Shown: positions 24,970-41,426 of the stretch, piece by piece | Layout: each line of letters starts with the position of its first letter | Numbering within the stretch: the stretch's first letter is position 1 | NCBI RefSeq assembly: GCF_009707515.1 | Contig: NZ_WLYI01000009.1 | Span: forward strand, 62,001-126,000 | Source of the DNA: Pseudomonas karstica | Lineage (GTDB): Bacteria; Pseudomonadota; Gammaproteobacteria; Pseudomonadales; Pseudomonadaceae | Reading direction: 5' to 3' | Length of the DNA: 64,000 nucleotides | Translations under genes and position numbers: made by a program | The notes under the pieces: generated by a model | What the model was told of the DNA's origin: nothing | Seen by the model: only the letters and a program-made list of their open reading frames with translations | Databases searched by the model: none

Positions 24970-26643
24970 TCAGGCCTTTGCAGTCACCACCATCTTCTTC
25001 GCGTGGGCCAAGGATTCCTTGGTCAGGTCAATGCCGCCCAGCATGCGTGCCACTTCTTCAACCCTTTCGGTCTTGTTCAGCTTGGATACCGCTGTGTGGG
25101 TTGCATCGCTGCCTCGAACCTTATGCACAAACAAATGCTGGTGTCCTTGTGCGGCCACTTGCGGCAAGTGGGTGACGGTCAGCACCTGTCCGCGTTCGCC
25201 CAGGCGCCGCAACAACTGCCCCACAATTTCTGCTGTCGGACCGCCAATGCCCACGTCCACTTCATCGAATACCAATGTCGGTATCCGTGAGGTCTGGGCA
25301 GTGATGACCTGGATTGCCAGGCTGATCCGTGACAGCTCGCCACCGGAGGCTACTTTTGCCAGCGCTTTTAGCGGTTGGCCGGGGTTGGCGCTGACCAGCA
25401 GTTCAACTTGTTCCAGGCCGTTGGGTTGCAGTTCGTTGCTGGTGTTAGGGCGCAGTTCGATAGTGAAGCGTCCCCCTGGCATGCCCAGGCGCTGTATTTC
25501 CTGCTCTACGGCGCTGGCCAGGCCGTTTGCCGCCTGTTGGCGCAGATCGCTCAGCTCACGAGCCTTCTCCTGATAATGACGGGCAAACGACGCGAGTTCG
25601 CTTCCCAGGCGCTCAATCGATTCATCGTTGGCATTCAGGGTTTCAATTTCATCCAGCAGTTTCTGTTGCATCGTTGCGACTTCAGTCGGTTGAATGCGAT
25701 GTTTGCGGGCCAAGGTATAGATAGTGTCCAAGCGCTCCTCTATCTCTTGCAGGCGCGCCGGGTCGGCATCGAAGTGGTCAAGGAAGCGGTTCAACTCGCC
25801 CACGGCCTCTTCTACCTGAATCTGCGCACTGGTCAGCAGGGTAGTGGCTTCGCTCAGCGAGCCTGAGGCGGTGTTTATGCTCGACAGACGATTCAGGCTG
25901 GCGGTCAGCGCATTGAGTACGTTGCCGGAATCGTTTTCGCTGCACTGCTCGACAACTTGTCGGCAAATGCCCAGCAAGGTTTCGGCATTGGTCAGGTTCT
26001 TGTGTTCTTGTTCCAGTTGCTCAAGTTCCATTTCGCCCAGCCCCAGGCTTTCCAGCTCTTCCAGTTGATAGCTGAGTAACTGATGGCGTGCACGCTGTTC
26101 GTCCCCGGAATTGGAGAGCCGCTCCAGCTCCTGGCGGGTCTGGCGCCAGCGCTGCGCAGCCAATTGCACTTGGCGCGCCAGGTCGGTGGCGCCTGCATAT
26201 TCGTCGAGCAGGCGGCGGTGAGTGTCGACTTTCAGCAGGGATTGGTGTTCGTGCTGGCTGTGGATGTCGATCAGCAACTCGCCTAAGGCTTTCAAGTCGC
26301 CCAAGGGGCAGGGCGTGCCATTGATATAGCCGCGCGAGCGACCTTCAGCGGTGATGACTCGGCGCAGGATGCACGGGCCGTCATTGTTCAGGTCGCGCTC
26401 GGCGAGCCAGGCCTCGGCTTCGGGGATGTCTGCCAGGTCGAAGGTGGCCAGGATATCGGCCTTGTCGGCTCCGGGGCGAACGACCCCGCTGTCTGCACGA
26501 TCGCCCAGGGTCAATCCTAAGGCGTCGAGCATAATCGACTTGCCAGCGCCGGTTTCGCCTGTGATTACGCTCATCCCGCGATCCAGTTCAAGATCCAGGT
26601 GTTCGACGATGGCGTAGTTATGTACGGACAGGTGCACCAGCAT
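24970..26643 (-). CDS. recN: DNA repair protein RecN
   Basis: The protein has 557 residues. Walker A (GETGAGKSIMLDALGL) is near residue 30; a long coiled-coil spans about 160-370; the C-terminal ABC signature and Walker B appear as ASGGELSRISLAIQ and TLVFDEVDVGIGG. This SMC-like ATPase organises DNA ends during double-strand-break repair. A LexA box directly upstream indicates SOS control. Confidence 0.97.
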   Translation of the reverse strand: MLVHLSVHNYAIVEHLDLELDRGMSVITGETGAGKSIMLDALGLTLGDRADSGVVRPGADKADILATFDLADIPEAEAWLAERDLNNDGPCILRRVITAEGRSRGYINGTPCPLGDLKALGELLIDIHSQHEHQSLLKVDTHRRLLDEYAGATDLARQVQLAAQRWRQTRQELERLSNSGDEQRARHQLLSYQLEELESLGLGEMELEQLEQEHKNLTNAETLLGICRQVVEQCSENDSGNVLNALTASLNRLSSINTASGSLSEATTLLTSAQIQVEEAVGELNRFLDHFDADPARLQEIEERLDTIYTLARKHRIQPTEVATMQQKLLDEIETLNANDESIERLGSELASFARHYQEKARELSDLRQQAANGLASAVEQEIQRLGMPGGRFTIELRPNTSNELQPNGLEQVELLVSANPGQPLKALAKVASGGELSRISLAIQVITAQTSRIPTLVFDEVDVGIGGPTAEIVGQLLRRLGERGQVLTVTHLPQVAAQGHQHLFVHKVRGSDATHTAVSKLNKTERVEEVARMLGGIDLTKESLAHAKKMVVTAKA

Positions 26644-26666
26644 GACGGCCGCTCCCAGATTTATGT

Positions 26667-26682
26667 CTGGTTATTTATACAG
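26667..26682. promoter_or_regulatory. LexA (SOS) box of recN
   Basis: On the minus strand it reads CTGTATAAATAACCAG: CTG-N10-CAG with an AT-rich core, close to the gamma-proteobacterial LexA consensus. Its near edge is 24 bases upstream of the recN ATG, overlapping the expected promoter. Confidence 0.85.
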
Positions 26683-26814
26683 TGTTTTGTTCAGGGCTGA
26701 CAATCCTGGCGCTTAGCTCTATTTGTTTGAGTTGTCGCATTATTTAGTGCGATGAGGAATGAGTGGGGAGATTTAATCTGAGACAAGTGAAAGGCTTTTG
26801 GTGATGGCTGCGCC

Positions 26815-26842
26815 CTTGAACCTGGAAATTGTGGCCCCATAT
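26815..26842 (+). promoter_or_regulatory. Sigma-32 (heat-shock) promoter of grpE
   Basis: CTTGAA, 14 bases, CCCCATAT matches the RpoH consensus CTTGAA-N13-15-CCCCATnT fully. It lies 55 bases upstream of the grpE start. Confidence 0.92.
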
Positions 26843-26897
26843 ACCCGAACAGAAGCGCGAGTCGAGTTCGCGCACGATTTTGAAAGGAGAAAATTCT

Positions 26898-27467
26898 ATG
26901 GCTGACGAACAGACGCAGGATACGCAAAATCCAGATGATACCCAGGCCTCGCAAGCAACAGGTGAAGATCTGGCGGTTCGCGTGCAAGTGCTCGAAGAGC
27001 AACTGGCAGGCGCACAGGATCAGGCTTTGCGTGTTGCCGCCGATCTGCAGAACGTCCGCCGCCGCGCCGAGCAGGATGTAGAAAAAGCCCATAAGTTCGC
27101 GTTGGAAAAATTTGCCAATGATCTGTTGCCGATCATCGACAGCCTGGAGCGCGGCTTGGAGTTGTCCAGTCCGGACGACGAAAACATCCGCCCAATGCGC
27201 GAAGGGATCGAGCTGACACTGAAAATGTTCCAGGACACCCTGAAGCGCTATCAGTTGGAAGCCATCGATCCGCAAGGCGGCGAACCGTTCAATGCCGAGC
27301 ATCATCAGGCGATGGCGATGCAGGAAAGTGCCGATCTTGAGCCTAACAGTGTGCTGAAAGTGTTCCAGAAGGGTTATCAGCTCAACGGACGTCTGTTGCG
27401 ACCTGCGATGGTAGTGGTGAGCAAGGCTCCCGCACCGACCGCACCTTCGATTGATGAGCAGGCTTGA
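26898..27467 (+). CDS. grpE: Nucleotide exchange factor GrpE
   Basis: The protein has 189 residues; start ATG 26898 behind GAAAGGAGAAAATTCT. An acidic, Gln-rich N-terminal tail leads into the long dimerising helix (about 30-85) and the C-terminal beta domain ([31 protein letters not shown]). GrpE releases ADP from DnaK. The second heat-shock promoter for dnaK begins inside its last codons. Confidence 0.97.
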   Translation: MADEQTQDTQNPDDTQASQATGEDLAVRVQVLEEQLAGAQDQALRVAADLQNVRRRAEQDVEKAHKFALEKFANDLLPIIDSLERGLELSSPDDENIRPMREGIELTLKMFQDTLKRYQLEAIDPQGGEPFNAEHHQAMAMQESADLEPNSVLKVFQKGYQLNGRLLRPAMVVVSKAPAPTAPSIDEQA

Positions 27468-27490
27468 AATCGGTCGCAAGGCCCCCATCT
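27463..27490 (+). promoter_or_regulatory. Sigma-32 promoter of dnaK
   Basis: CTTGAA, 14 bases, CCCCATCT. The CTTGAA element covers the stop codon of grpE (TGA at 27465-27467). It gives dnaK a heat-shock promoter of its own, 79 bases before its ATG. Confidence 0.9.
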
Positions 27491-27569
27491 ATATGTCAAG
27501 CGTTTAAGTGCTACCGCAGTTAGCCACCACTGCTGCGGCAACCAAATCTAAAGTTTCGGGAGAGTTAAC

Positions 27570-29486
27570 ATGGGCAAAATTATCGGTATCGACCTGGGGA
27601 CTACCAACTCCTGCGTCTCCGTGCTGGAAAACGGCAAATCCAAAGTCATTGAAAACGCCGAGGGCGCGCGCACTACTCCGTCCATCGTGGCTTATGCCAA
27701 CGACGGCGAAATCCTGGTGGGTCAATCCGCCAAGCGTCAAGCTGTGACCAATCCGCATAACACCCTGTACGCGGTGAAGCGTCTGATCGGTCGTAAGTTC
27801 GACGAAGAAGTCGTACAGAAAGACATCAAGATGGTCCCTTATAAAATTGCCAAGGCTGACAACGGTGACGCCTGGGTTGAAGTAAACGGCCAGAAAATGT
27901 CGCCGCCGCAAATTTCGGCTGAAATCTTGAAAAAGATGAAGAAGACTGCCGAAGACTACCTCGGTGAAGCAGTGACTGAAGCAGTGATCACTGTTCCTGC
28001 CTACTTCAACGACAGTCAGCGTCAGGCGACCAAAGACGCCGGCCGTATTGCTGGTCTGGACGTGAAACGTATCATCAACGAGCCGACCGCAGCCGCTCTG
28101 GCCTACGGTATGGACAAGGCCAAGGGCGATCACACCGTGATCGTTTACGACCTGGGTGGCGGTACGTTTGACGTTTCCGTGATCGAAATCGCTGAAGTCG
28201 ATGGCGAGCACCAATTCGAAGTGTTGGCCACCAACGGTGACACCTTCCTGGGTGGCGAGGACTTTGACATTCGCCTGATCGACTACCTGGTTGACGAATT
28301 CAAGAAAGAAAGCGGCATGAACCTTAAAGGTGACCCGCTGGCGATGCAGCGCCTGAAAGAAGCCGCTGAGAAAGCCAAGATCGAACTGTCTTCGAGCAAT
28401 TCGACCGACGTGAACCTGCCGTACATCACTGCAGATGCCACCGGTCCTAAGCACTTGAATGTGAAAATTTCCCGCGCCAAGCTGGAAGCGCTGGTTGAAG
28501 ACCTGGTTCAACGCACCATCGAGCCTTGCCGCATTGCGCTGAAAGACTCGGGTATCGACGTGGGCTCTATCAACGACGTGATCCTGGTGGGCGGTCAGAC
28601 CCGTATGCCACTGGTTCAGAAGCTGGTGACCGAGTTCTTTGGTAAAGAAGCCCGTAAAGACGTCAACCCGGACGAAGCGGTCGCCATGGGTGCTGCCATC
28701 CAGGGCGCGGTATTGGCCGGTGACGTGAAAGACGTACTGCTGCTGGACGTAAGCCCGCTGACCCTGGGTATTGAAACCATGGGTGGCGTGATGACTGCGC
28801 TGATCGAGAAAAACACCACGATTCCTACCAAGAAATCCCAGGTGTTCTCGACTGCCGATGACAACCAGGGCGCGGTGACCATTCACGTGCTTCAGGGTGA
28901 GCGCAAGCAAGCTACCCAGAACAAGTCCCTGGGTAAGTTCGACTTGGCCGAGATTCCGCCAGCGCCACGTGGCGTGCCACAAATTGAAGTGACCTTCGAT
29001 ATCGACGCCAACGGCATTCTGCACGTGGGCGCGAAGGACAAGGCCACCGGCAAGACTCAGTCGATCGTGATCAAGGCCAACTCCGGTCTGTCCGAGGAAG
29101 AAATTCAGCAGATGATTCGCGATGCTGAAACCAACGCCGAGGAAGATCGCAAGTTCGAAGAATTGGCCGCTGCCCGTAACCAGGGTGATGCGTTGGTCCA
29201 CTCGACTCGCAAAATGATCGCTGATGCTGGCGACAAAGTGACCGAAGAAGAGAAAACTGCAATCGAAGCTGCTCTGGTTGCCTTGGAAGCTGCCGTCAAA
29301 GGCGACGACAAGGCTGACATCGAAGCCAAGGTTGAGGAACTGTCGAAAGTCTCCGCGCCAGTTGCCCAGAAGATGTATGCCGAACAAAGCCAGCCGGCTG
29401 ATGGTGCTGCGCAGCAGGCAGAGCCTGAAACCAAGCATGACGATGTTGTCGATGCTGAGTTCGAAGAAGTCAAAGACCAGAAGTAA
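27570..29486 (+). CDS. dnaK: Chaperone DnaK (Hsp70)
   Basis: The protein has 638 residues. Hsp70 signatures: [16 protein letters not shown] at the start, [15 protein letters not shown] near 195, and [14 protein letters not shown] near 340. The substrate-binding domain and helical lid follow, and the disordered C-terminal tail ends [15 protein letters not shown], the usual co-chaperone-binding end. It acts with GrpE (upstream) and DnaJ (downstream). Confidence 0.98.
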   Translation: MGKIIGIDLGTTNSCVSVLENGKSKVIENAEGARTTPSIVAYANDGEILVGQSAKRQAVTNPHNTLYAVKRLIGRKFDEEVVQKDIKMVPYKIAKADNGDAWVEVNGQKMSPPQISAEILKKMKKTAEDYLGEAVTEAVITVPAYFNDSQRQATKDAGRIAGLDVKRIINEPTAAALAYGMDKAKGDHTVIVYDLGGGTFDVSVIEIAEVDGEHQFEVLATNGDTFLGGEDFDIRLIDYLVDEFKKESGMNLKGDPLAMQRLKEAAEKAKIELSSSNSTDVNLPYITADATGPKHLNVKISRAKLEALVEDLVQRTIEPCRIALKDSGIDVGSINDVILVGGQTRMPLVQKLVTEFFGKEARKDVNPDEAVAMGAAIQGAVLAGDVKDVLLLDVSPLTLGIETMGGVMTALIEKNTTIPTKKSQVFSTADDNQGAVTIHVLQGERKQATQNKSLGKFDLAEIPPAPRGVPQIEVTFDIDANGILHVGAKDKATGKTQSIVIKANSGLSEEEIQQMIRDAETNAEEDRKFEELAAARNQGDALVHSTRKMIADAGDKVTEEEKTAIEAALVALEAAVKGDDKADIEAKVEELSKVSAPVAQKMYAEQSQPADGAAQQAEPETKHDDVVDAEFEEVKDQK

Positions 29487-29537
29487 GTTGGTCGCCCGGT
29501 TGACCGCTAACAAGCGGTGACTGGTAGGATGTCGCCG

Positions 29538-29557
29538 CGCGGGAGCTTGCTCCCGCG
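29538..29557. repeat. REP-like palindrome
   Basis: CGCGGGAGC-TT-GCTCCCGCG, the GGGAGCTTGCTCCC type common in P. fluorescens intergenic regions. It lies in the 319-base gap between dnaK and dnaJ, which otherwise holds only a probable dnaJ promoter. Confidence 0.75.
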
Positions 29558-29710
29558 TTGGCGTGTCTGGAGTACGCGAATTTTTACAGCATGCGACAAC
29601 ATTCGGATGTTGGCGGTGTGATCGGGAATGCTCCTGCTTTGCGATCGACATTCACCGCGTTTTTGGCCGGCTCCCTGGCTGAAGACAGTGTAACGACCAG
29701 GATCGTTGAA

Positions 29711-29739
29711 TTGACGTGAGTTGGGTCCGGGCCTGTATT
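29711..29739 (+). promoter_or_regulatory. Possible sigma-70 promoter of dnaJ
   Basis: TTGACG, 17 bases, TGTATT. The -35 and spacing are good and the -10 fair; it lies 67 bases upstream of dnaJ. Confidence 0.4.
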
Positions 29740-29805
29740 GGGGCTCAACGAGTTTGGCAAGGCTCAGGAGGGTTTTGCTGAACGTCCTTAAGAGTGCAAA
29801 GACTT

Positions 29806-31747
<1,942 letters not shown>

Positions 31748-31756
31748 GCGCTAGCT

Positions 31757-31793
31757 AAAACGGGGCCCGGGCTTTAATCTGGGGTCCTGTTTT
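31757..31793 (+). terminator. Terminator of dapB
   Basis: AAAACGGGGCCC pairs with GGGTCCTGTTTT (two G-T pairs) with an internal loop GGGCTTTAATCTG; T-run at the 3' arm. Confidence 0.65.
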
Positions 31794-31916
31794 ACCCGCT
31801 AAGCGACGACCTGTCGCATTCTCCTGCCTTTAAGGCTCTTTAGCGGTGGACCAAAAAAGCCTTTTTCTGTAAGCTACAGCTTTAGTGTGTCCACTAAAAG
31901 CGCGCAGAATAATTCG

Positions 31917-32009
31917 ATGAAGAAGCGGGGTGACGTGTCCATACGTCACTCCGCTTTTTTACAACCTGCGATCGCCCTTTCAGGCTTTATTTACGGGAGG
32001 TCTTCTTGA
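31917..32009 (+). CDS. Possible carA leader peptide (30 codons)
   Basis: An open frame from ATG 31917 runs 30 codons to TGA 32007-32009. The stop overlaps the TTG start of carA (TTGA). Codons 3 to 15 lie within the hairpin at 31923-31960, so a translating ribosome would open it. No strong ribosome-binding site precedes the ATG, and translation is unproven. Its role, if any, would be attenuation and coupling of carA. Confidence 0.4.
   Translation: MKKRGDVSIRHSAFLQPAIALSGFIYGRSS
31923..31960 (+). terminator. Terminator-like hairpin in the carA leader (possible attenuator)
   Basis: A 14-bp stem (AAGCGGGGTGACGT with ACGTCACTCCGCTT, one G-T pair) with loop GTCCAT and six T. It lies 45 bases before carA, after the dapB terminator, so a second plain terminator here would be redundant unless it controls carAB. 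Confidence 0.75.
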
Positions 32010-33142
32010 CTAAGCCAGCCATACTCGCCCTTGCTGATGGCAGCATTTTTCGCGGCGAAGCCATTGGAGCCGACGGTCAGACCGTTGGAGAGGTGGTGTT
32101 CAACACCGCCATGACCGGCTATCAGGAAATCCTTACCGATCCTTCCTACGCCCAGCAGATCGTTACCCTGACCTATCCGCACATTGGCAACACCGGTACT
32201 ACACCGGAAGATGCCGAGTCTGATCGTGTCTGGTCGGCCGGTCTGGTGATTCGTGACCTGCCACTGGTTGCGAGCAACTGGCGTAACACGATGTCCCTGT
32301 CTGATTACCTGAAAGCCAATAACGTCGTGGCTATCGCCGGTATCGACACGCGCCGCCTGACACGCATCCTGCGTGAAAAAGGCTCGCAGAACGGCTGCAT
32401 CATGGTCGGTGAGAATATTTCCGAAGACGCGGCGATTGCCGCAGCCCAAGGTTTCCCTGGCCTGAAAGGCATGGACTTGGCAAAAGTTGTCAGCACCAAG
32501 GAAAAGTACGAGTGGCGCTCCACTGTCTGGGACTTGAAGACGGACAGTCATGCGACTATCGACGCGGCTGAGTTGCCATACCATGTCGTGGCCTACGACT
32601 ACGGCGTCAAGCACAACATCCTGCGCATGCTGGTCGAGCGCGGTTGCCGTGTGACCGTGGTGCCTGCACAAACCCCAGCCAGCGATGTGCTTGCCCTGCA
32701 GCCAGACGGTGTATTCCTGTCCAACGGTCCGGGTGATCCGGAGCCTTGTGACTACGCGATCCAGGCCATCAAGGACGTGCTGGAAACCGAAATTCCGGTA
32801 TTTGGCATCTGCCTCGGCCATCAACTCCTGGCCCTGGCCTCCGGCGCCAAGACCCTGAAAATGGGACACGGCCACCACGGTGCCAACCACCCGGTGCAGG
32901 ACTTGGACACAGGTGTCGTCATGATCACCAGCCAGAACCATGGTTTTGCGGTGGATGAGGCAACCCTGCCGAGCAATGTCCGGGCGATTCACAAGTCGCT
33001 ATTCGACGGTTCCCTGCAAGGCATCGAGCGTACCGACAAGAGCGCGTTCAGCTTCCAGGGCCACCCTGAAGCGAGCCCGGGCCCGAACGACGTAGCGCCG
33101 CTGTTCGACCGTTTCATCACTGAGATGGCCAAGCGACGCTGA
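32006..33142 (+). CDS. carA: Carbamoyl-phosphate synthase small subunit
   Basis: The protein has 378 residues. The start is TTG 32006 behind GGGAGG; no ATG would keep the conserved beginning [12 protein letters not shown]. The N-terminal half is the CPSase small-chain domain; the C-terminal half is a class I glutamine amidotransferase with the nucleophile in [15 protein letters not shown] and the His/Glu pair in [11 protein letters not shown]. It hydrolyses glutamine and channels ammonia to CarB for arginine and pyrimidine synthesis. A rare start codon plus leader hairpin suggest low, regulated expression. Confidence 0.97.
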   Translation: MTKPAILALADGSIFRGEAIGADGQTVGEVVFNTAMTGYQEILTDPSYAQQIVTLTYPHIGNTGTTPEDAESDRVWSAGLVIRDLPLVASNWRNTMSLSDYLKANNVVAIAGIDTRRLTRILREKGSQNGCIMVGENISEDAAIAAAQGFPGLKGMDLAKVVSTKEKYEWRSTVWDLKTDSHATIDAAELPYHVVAYDYGVKHNILRMLVERGCRVTVVPAQTPASDVLALQPDGVFLSNGPGDPEPCDYAIQAIKDVLETEIPVFGICLGHQLLALASGAKTLKMGHGHHGANHPVQDLDTGVVMITSQNHGFAVDEATLPSNVRAIHKSLFDGSLQGIERTDKSAFSFQGHPEASPGPNDVAPLFDRFITEMAKRR

Positions 33143-33246
33143 CTGAGCGGCTTGAGGGTGGCCCCGGATTTCGGCGGCCCCTCGGGCTTTTCAAAGATTG
33201 TTCAAGACGGCTTGCCGACTGACCTGCGGATTTGAGTGACAAACCC

Positions 33247-36464
<3,218 letters not shown>

Positions 36465-36468
<4 letters not shown>

Positions 36469-36941
36469 CCAAATACCCAATGACCGTCCAGGGCTTCAAG
36501 GCCCTGGAAGAAGAGCACGCTCACCTGACCAAGGTCGTCCGTCCGAAGCTCAGCCAAGACATCGGAACGGCCCGTGAGTTGGGTGACTTGAAAGAAAACG
36601 CCGAATACCATGCTGCTCGCGAGCAGCAGGGTATGGTCGAGGCGCGGATCCGTGATATCGAAGGCCGCCTGCAGAACGCGGTGGTTATTGATGTCACGAC
36701 CATTCCCAAGACTGGCAAAGTTATTTTTGGCACCACCGTGGAGATCGCCAACGTCGAGACCGACGAAAGCGTGGTTTATCACATCGTTGGTGAAGACGAA
36801 GCTGACTTCAAACTCGGCAAGATCTCTGTCGGTTCGCCGTTGGCCCGCGCCTTGATTGCCAAGGAAGAGGGCGATGTGGTGGCTGTGAAGACGCCAGGCG
36901 GCGTGATCGAGTACGAGATTGTCGAAGTTCGTCACGTATGA
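36465..36941 (+). CDS. greA: Transcription elongation factor GreA
   Basis: The protein has 158 residues. N-terminal antiparallel coiled coil carrying the acidic tip ([18 protein letters not shown]) and a C-terminal FKBP-like domain ([28 protein letters not shown]). It stimulates transcript cleavage by backtracked RNA polymerase. Coupled to carB by a 4-base overlap. Confidence 0.97.
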
Positions 36942-36946
36942 AAGGC

Positions 36947-36969
36947 GGCGCCCGCTGCGTGCGGGCGCC
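36947..36969 (+). terminator. GC-rich hairpin after greA
   Basis: GGCGCCCGC-TGCGT-GCGGGCGCC. No T-run follows; its 3' arm ends one base before the ATG of the next gene, so it may limit read-through or initiation. Confidence 0.5.
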
Positions 36970-37374
36970 ATGCTTTGGCAGCTCTCCCAGATGCTTTGGG
37001 TCGGTGGCCTGTGGCTGTTGCATGTTGGCGTGATACCGGCGCTGGGCCTGATTGGCCTGGCACCGTTGCTGATCGATGAGATCGGCGGATTATTGAGTGC
37101 GCTGCTGGTAGGTTTTGCAGCGGCGTGCGTAACGCTTCAGGCGCTGGTGCTGATCAAGGCCGAAGGTTTGAAGGGTTTGTGGCGGGGTATTCGAGGGCAA
37201 CTGCTGTTGATGGCGCTGTATGCCTGCGCAATGTACTGCGTTGTGCGCATCTGGCTGCCGGAAGCGTTGCGCTGGCAGCTATTCAGCTATCTTGTGCTAG
37301 GGTTCTGCGGTCTGGTGCTGGTTGTGCAGCCGGCGCCGGGATGGAGTGGCAGGGCGCGCAAAGCACGCCCGTGA
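36970..37374 (+). CDS. DUF4149-type membrane protein
   Basis: The 134-residue protein is very hydrophobic with four likely membrane segments (LWVGGLWLLHVGVIPALGL; LLSALLVGFAAACVTLQALV; LLLMALYACAMYCVV; LFSYLVLGFCGLVLVV). Genes of this type stand between greA and yhbY in Pseudomonas. The start is uncertain: ATG 36970 touches the preceding hairpin and has no ribosome-binding site; the frame is also open upstream through the end of greA, and ATG 36991 is another option. Function unknown. Confidence 0.75.
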   Translation: MLWQLSQMLWVGGLWLLHVGVIPALGLIGLAPLLIDEIGGLLSALLVGFAAACVTLQALVLIKAEGLKGLWRGIRGQLLLMALYACAMYCVVRIWLPEALRWQLFSYLVLGFCGLVLVVQPAPGWSGRARKARP

Positions 37375-37383
37375 CCCTTGTTA

Positions 37384-37692
37384 TCATTTGAAGCGATGAA
37401 CGTTCGACAGTTGCTTGTTGACGCTGAAATTCTTGCGATATAGCAGCGCCATCTTGCCGATGACCTGAACCAGGTCTGCCTTGCCGACCTTGCAGAGTTC
37501 TGCAATGGCCGCCAGGCGCGACTCGCGATCAAGGATGTTGACCTTGATCTTGATCAGTTCGTGATCGCCCAATGCGCGTTCAAGTTCGGCTAACACACCT
37601 TCAGTCAAACCGTTGTCAGCCACAATCAAAACTGGTTTCAGATGGTGGCCAATGGATTTGTACTGTTTCTTCTGCTCTTGAGTGAGCGGCAT
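37384..37692 (-). CDS. yhbY: YhbY-type CRM-domain RNA-binding protein
   Basis: The 102-residue protein is a single CRM domain: KQYKSIGHHLKPVLIVADNG near the N-terminus and the GKADLVQVIGKMALLYRK segment near the end, matching YhbY, a protein that associates with pre-50S ribosomal particles. Convergent with the DUF4149 gene and divergent from rlmE. Confidence 0.94.
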   Translation of the reverse strand: MPLTQEQKKQYKSIGHHLKPVLIVADNGLTEGVLAELERALGDHELIKIKVNILDRESRLAAIAELCKVGKADLVQVIGKMALLYRKNFSVNKQLSNVHRFK

Positions 37693-37797
37693 AATCTGAC
37701 CCCTGCGTCTGATCTTGTAAAAAGCGGCGGCCAGTTTACCCGAGCGAGTCCGGGACCGCCCAGTTAATCACGACCCGTTTTATTTTCGAGGTGGCCC

Positions 37798-38448
37798 GTG
37801 GCCCGTTCCAAAACTAGCCTTAAGTGGCTGCAAGAGCATTTCAACGATCCTTACGTCAAAATGGCGCAAAAGGATGGCTACCGTTCCCGGGCCAGCTACA
37901 AGCTGCTGGAGATCCAGGAAAAGGACAAGTTGATCCGTCCGGGCATGAGCGTTATCGACCTTGGCGCCGCCCCAGGTGGCTGGTCCCAGGTGACCAGTCG
38001 TCTGATTGGTGGGCAGGGTCGTTTGATCGCATCCGATATCCTGGAAATGGATAGCATCCCGGACGTGACCTTCGTTCACGGTGATTTCACCCAGGATGCA
38101 GTACTGGCACAGATCCTCGAGGCTGTCGGAAATTCGCAGGTAGACCTTGTGATTTCCGATATGGCCCCCAATATGAGTGGATTACCAGCTGTAGATATGC
38201 CACGAGCCATGTTTCTCTGTGAATTGGCATTGGATCTGGCGGGGCGGGTTTTGCGTCCGGGTGGTGACTTTCTGGTCAAGGTCTTCCAGGGTGAAGGCTT
38301 CGACGAGTATCACAAGAACATCCGCAAGCTGTTCGATAAGGTGCAAACACGCAAGCCTGATTCTTCCCGGGGCAGGTCTCGTGAGCAGTATTTGCTGGGT
38401 CGCGGTTTCCGTGGCATTGAAGGCGCTGCCAGTGAAGAGCGTTTTTGA
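37798..38448 (+). CDS. rlmE: 23S rRNA (uridine-2'-O)-methyltransferase RlmE
   Basis: The protein has 216 residues; GTG start at 37798 with GAGG 7 bases upstream. S-adenosylmethionine site [15 protein letters not shown]; catalytic K-D-K-E residues fit [26 protein letters not shown] and the downstream Arg/Glu region. It methylates U2552 (E. coli numbering) in the ribosomal A loop. rlmE-ftsH adjacency is conserved in gamma-proteobacteria. Confidence 0.97.
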   Translation: MARSKTSLKWLQEHFNDPYVKMAQKDGYRSRASYKLLEIQEKDKLIRPGMSVIDLGAAPGGWSQVTSRLIGGQGRLIASDILEMDSIPDVTFVHGDFTQDAVLAQILEAVGNSQVDLVISDMAPNMSGLPAVDMPRAMFLCELALDLAGRVLRPGGDFLVKVFQGEGFDEYHKNIRKLFDKVQTRKPDSSRGRSREQYLLGRGFRGIEGAASEERF

Positions 38449-38639
38449 GGAATTTGAGGAGGGCGATAGGTTTTTTTATATCGCTTTCGTCACGAAGCTT
38501 TACGAATATTGTGTAGTCAAAGTTTCACAAAGGGTTACAGACGGCGCCTGCCAGAGTTGTAGGTAATGTAGTAAGTTAGGCCGGTGAATATCATGCGAAG
38601 CGCGCGCCAACAGCGGAGCTTGCTTCAGAGGGTAGTTAA

Positions 38640-40550
<1,911 letters not shown>

Positions 40551-40558
40551 GGTTTGAA

Positions 40559-41410
40559 ATGACTTCTGCGTTGTCCTCCACCCGGTTGCCTTGCGGCAGC
40601 CGGGTTCTTGATTTGGCCCATACACATGTCATGGGTATCCTTAACGTAACCCCTGACTCTTTTTCCGATGGTGGCCGTTTCAGCCAGCTTGAGGCCGCGT
40701 TGCGTCATGCCGAGGCAATGGTGTCTGCCGGCGCGACGTTGATCGATGTCGGTGGTGAGTCGACCCGCCCGGGGGCTCGCGTTGTTTCCCCCCTGGAAGA
40801 GCTGGAGCGTGTTGCGCCGATTGTCGAGCGCATCCATCGTGAGCTGGATGTGATCATTTCCGTTGATACCTCCACGCCGTCTGTCATGCGCGAAACGGCG
40901 CGTCTGGGTGCGGGGTTGATCAATGATGTGCGCTCCCTGCAGCGTGACGGTGCACTGGATGCAGCTGCTGCCACTGGTTTGCCGGTGTGCCTGATGCATA
41001 TGCTCGGTGAGCCCGGCACGATGCAGAACGACCCGCATTACGACAATCTGGTGGGTGAAGTGGCGGAGTTTCTTGCCGGGCGTATGGCCCAGTGCTCGGC
41101 AGTGGGAATTGCACCTGAGCGGATCATCCTCGATCCAGGGTTCGGCTTTGCCAAGTCGCTGCAACACAATTTAAGTTTGTTCAAGCATATGGAAGCCCTG
41201 CATGCCCTTGGTCGCCCCCTGTTGGTTGGGGTCTCGCGCAAGAGCATGATAGGTCTGGCGTTGAATCGTCCTGTGGGCGAGCGATTGCATGGTGGCCTGG
41301 CTCTCGCGGCACTTGCGGTGGTCAAGGGCGCGCGTATATTGCGCGTGCATGACGTTGCCGAGACGATGGATGTGGTGCGGATGCTCGCTGCAGTAGAATC
41401 AGCCGAATAA
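40559..41410 (+). CDS. folP: Dihydropteroate synthase
   Basis: The protein has 283 residues. TIM-barrel motifs: [59 protein letters not shown]. It condenses p-aminobenzoate with dihydropterin pyrophosphate in folate synthesis and is the sulfonamide target. 8 bases after ftsH. Confidence 0.97.
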   Translation: MTSALSSTRLPCGSRVLDLAHTHVMGILNVTPDSFSDGGRFSQLEAALRHAEAMVSAGATLIDVGGESTRPGARVVSPLEELERVAPIVERIHRELDVIISVDTSTPSVMRETARLGAGLINDVRSLQRDGALDAAAATGLPVCLMHMLGEPGTMQNDPHYDNLVGEVAEFLAGRMAQCSAVGIAPERIILDPGFGFAKSLQHNLSLFKHMEALHALGRPLLVGVSRKSMIGLALNRPVGERLHGGLALAALAVVKGARILRVHDVAETMDVVRMLAAVESAE

Positions 41411-41426
41411 GAATGATGGAGTACTT

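Noticed and set aside
27504..29651. Reverse-strand open frame opposite dnaK (715 codons)
   Set aside because: Antisense shadow of dnaK codon bias; no family resemblance and no start signal.
33232..33246. TTG start for carB five codons upstream
   Set aside because: The family begins MPKRTD and the ATG at 33247 is the usual start; no better ribosome-binding site supports the TTG.
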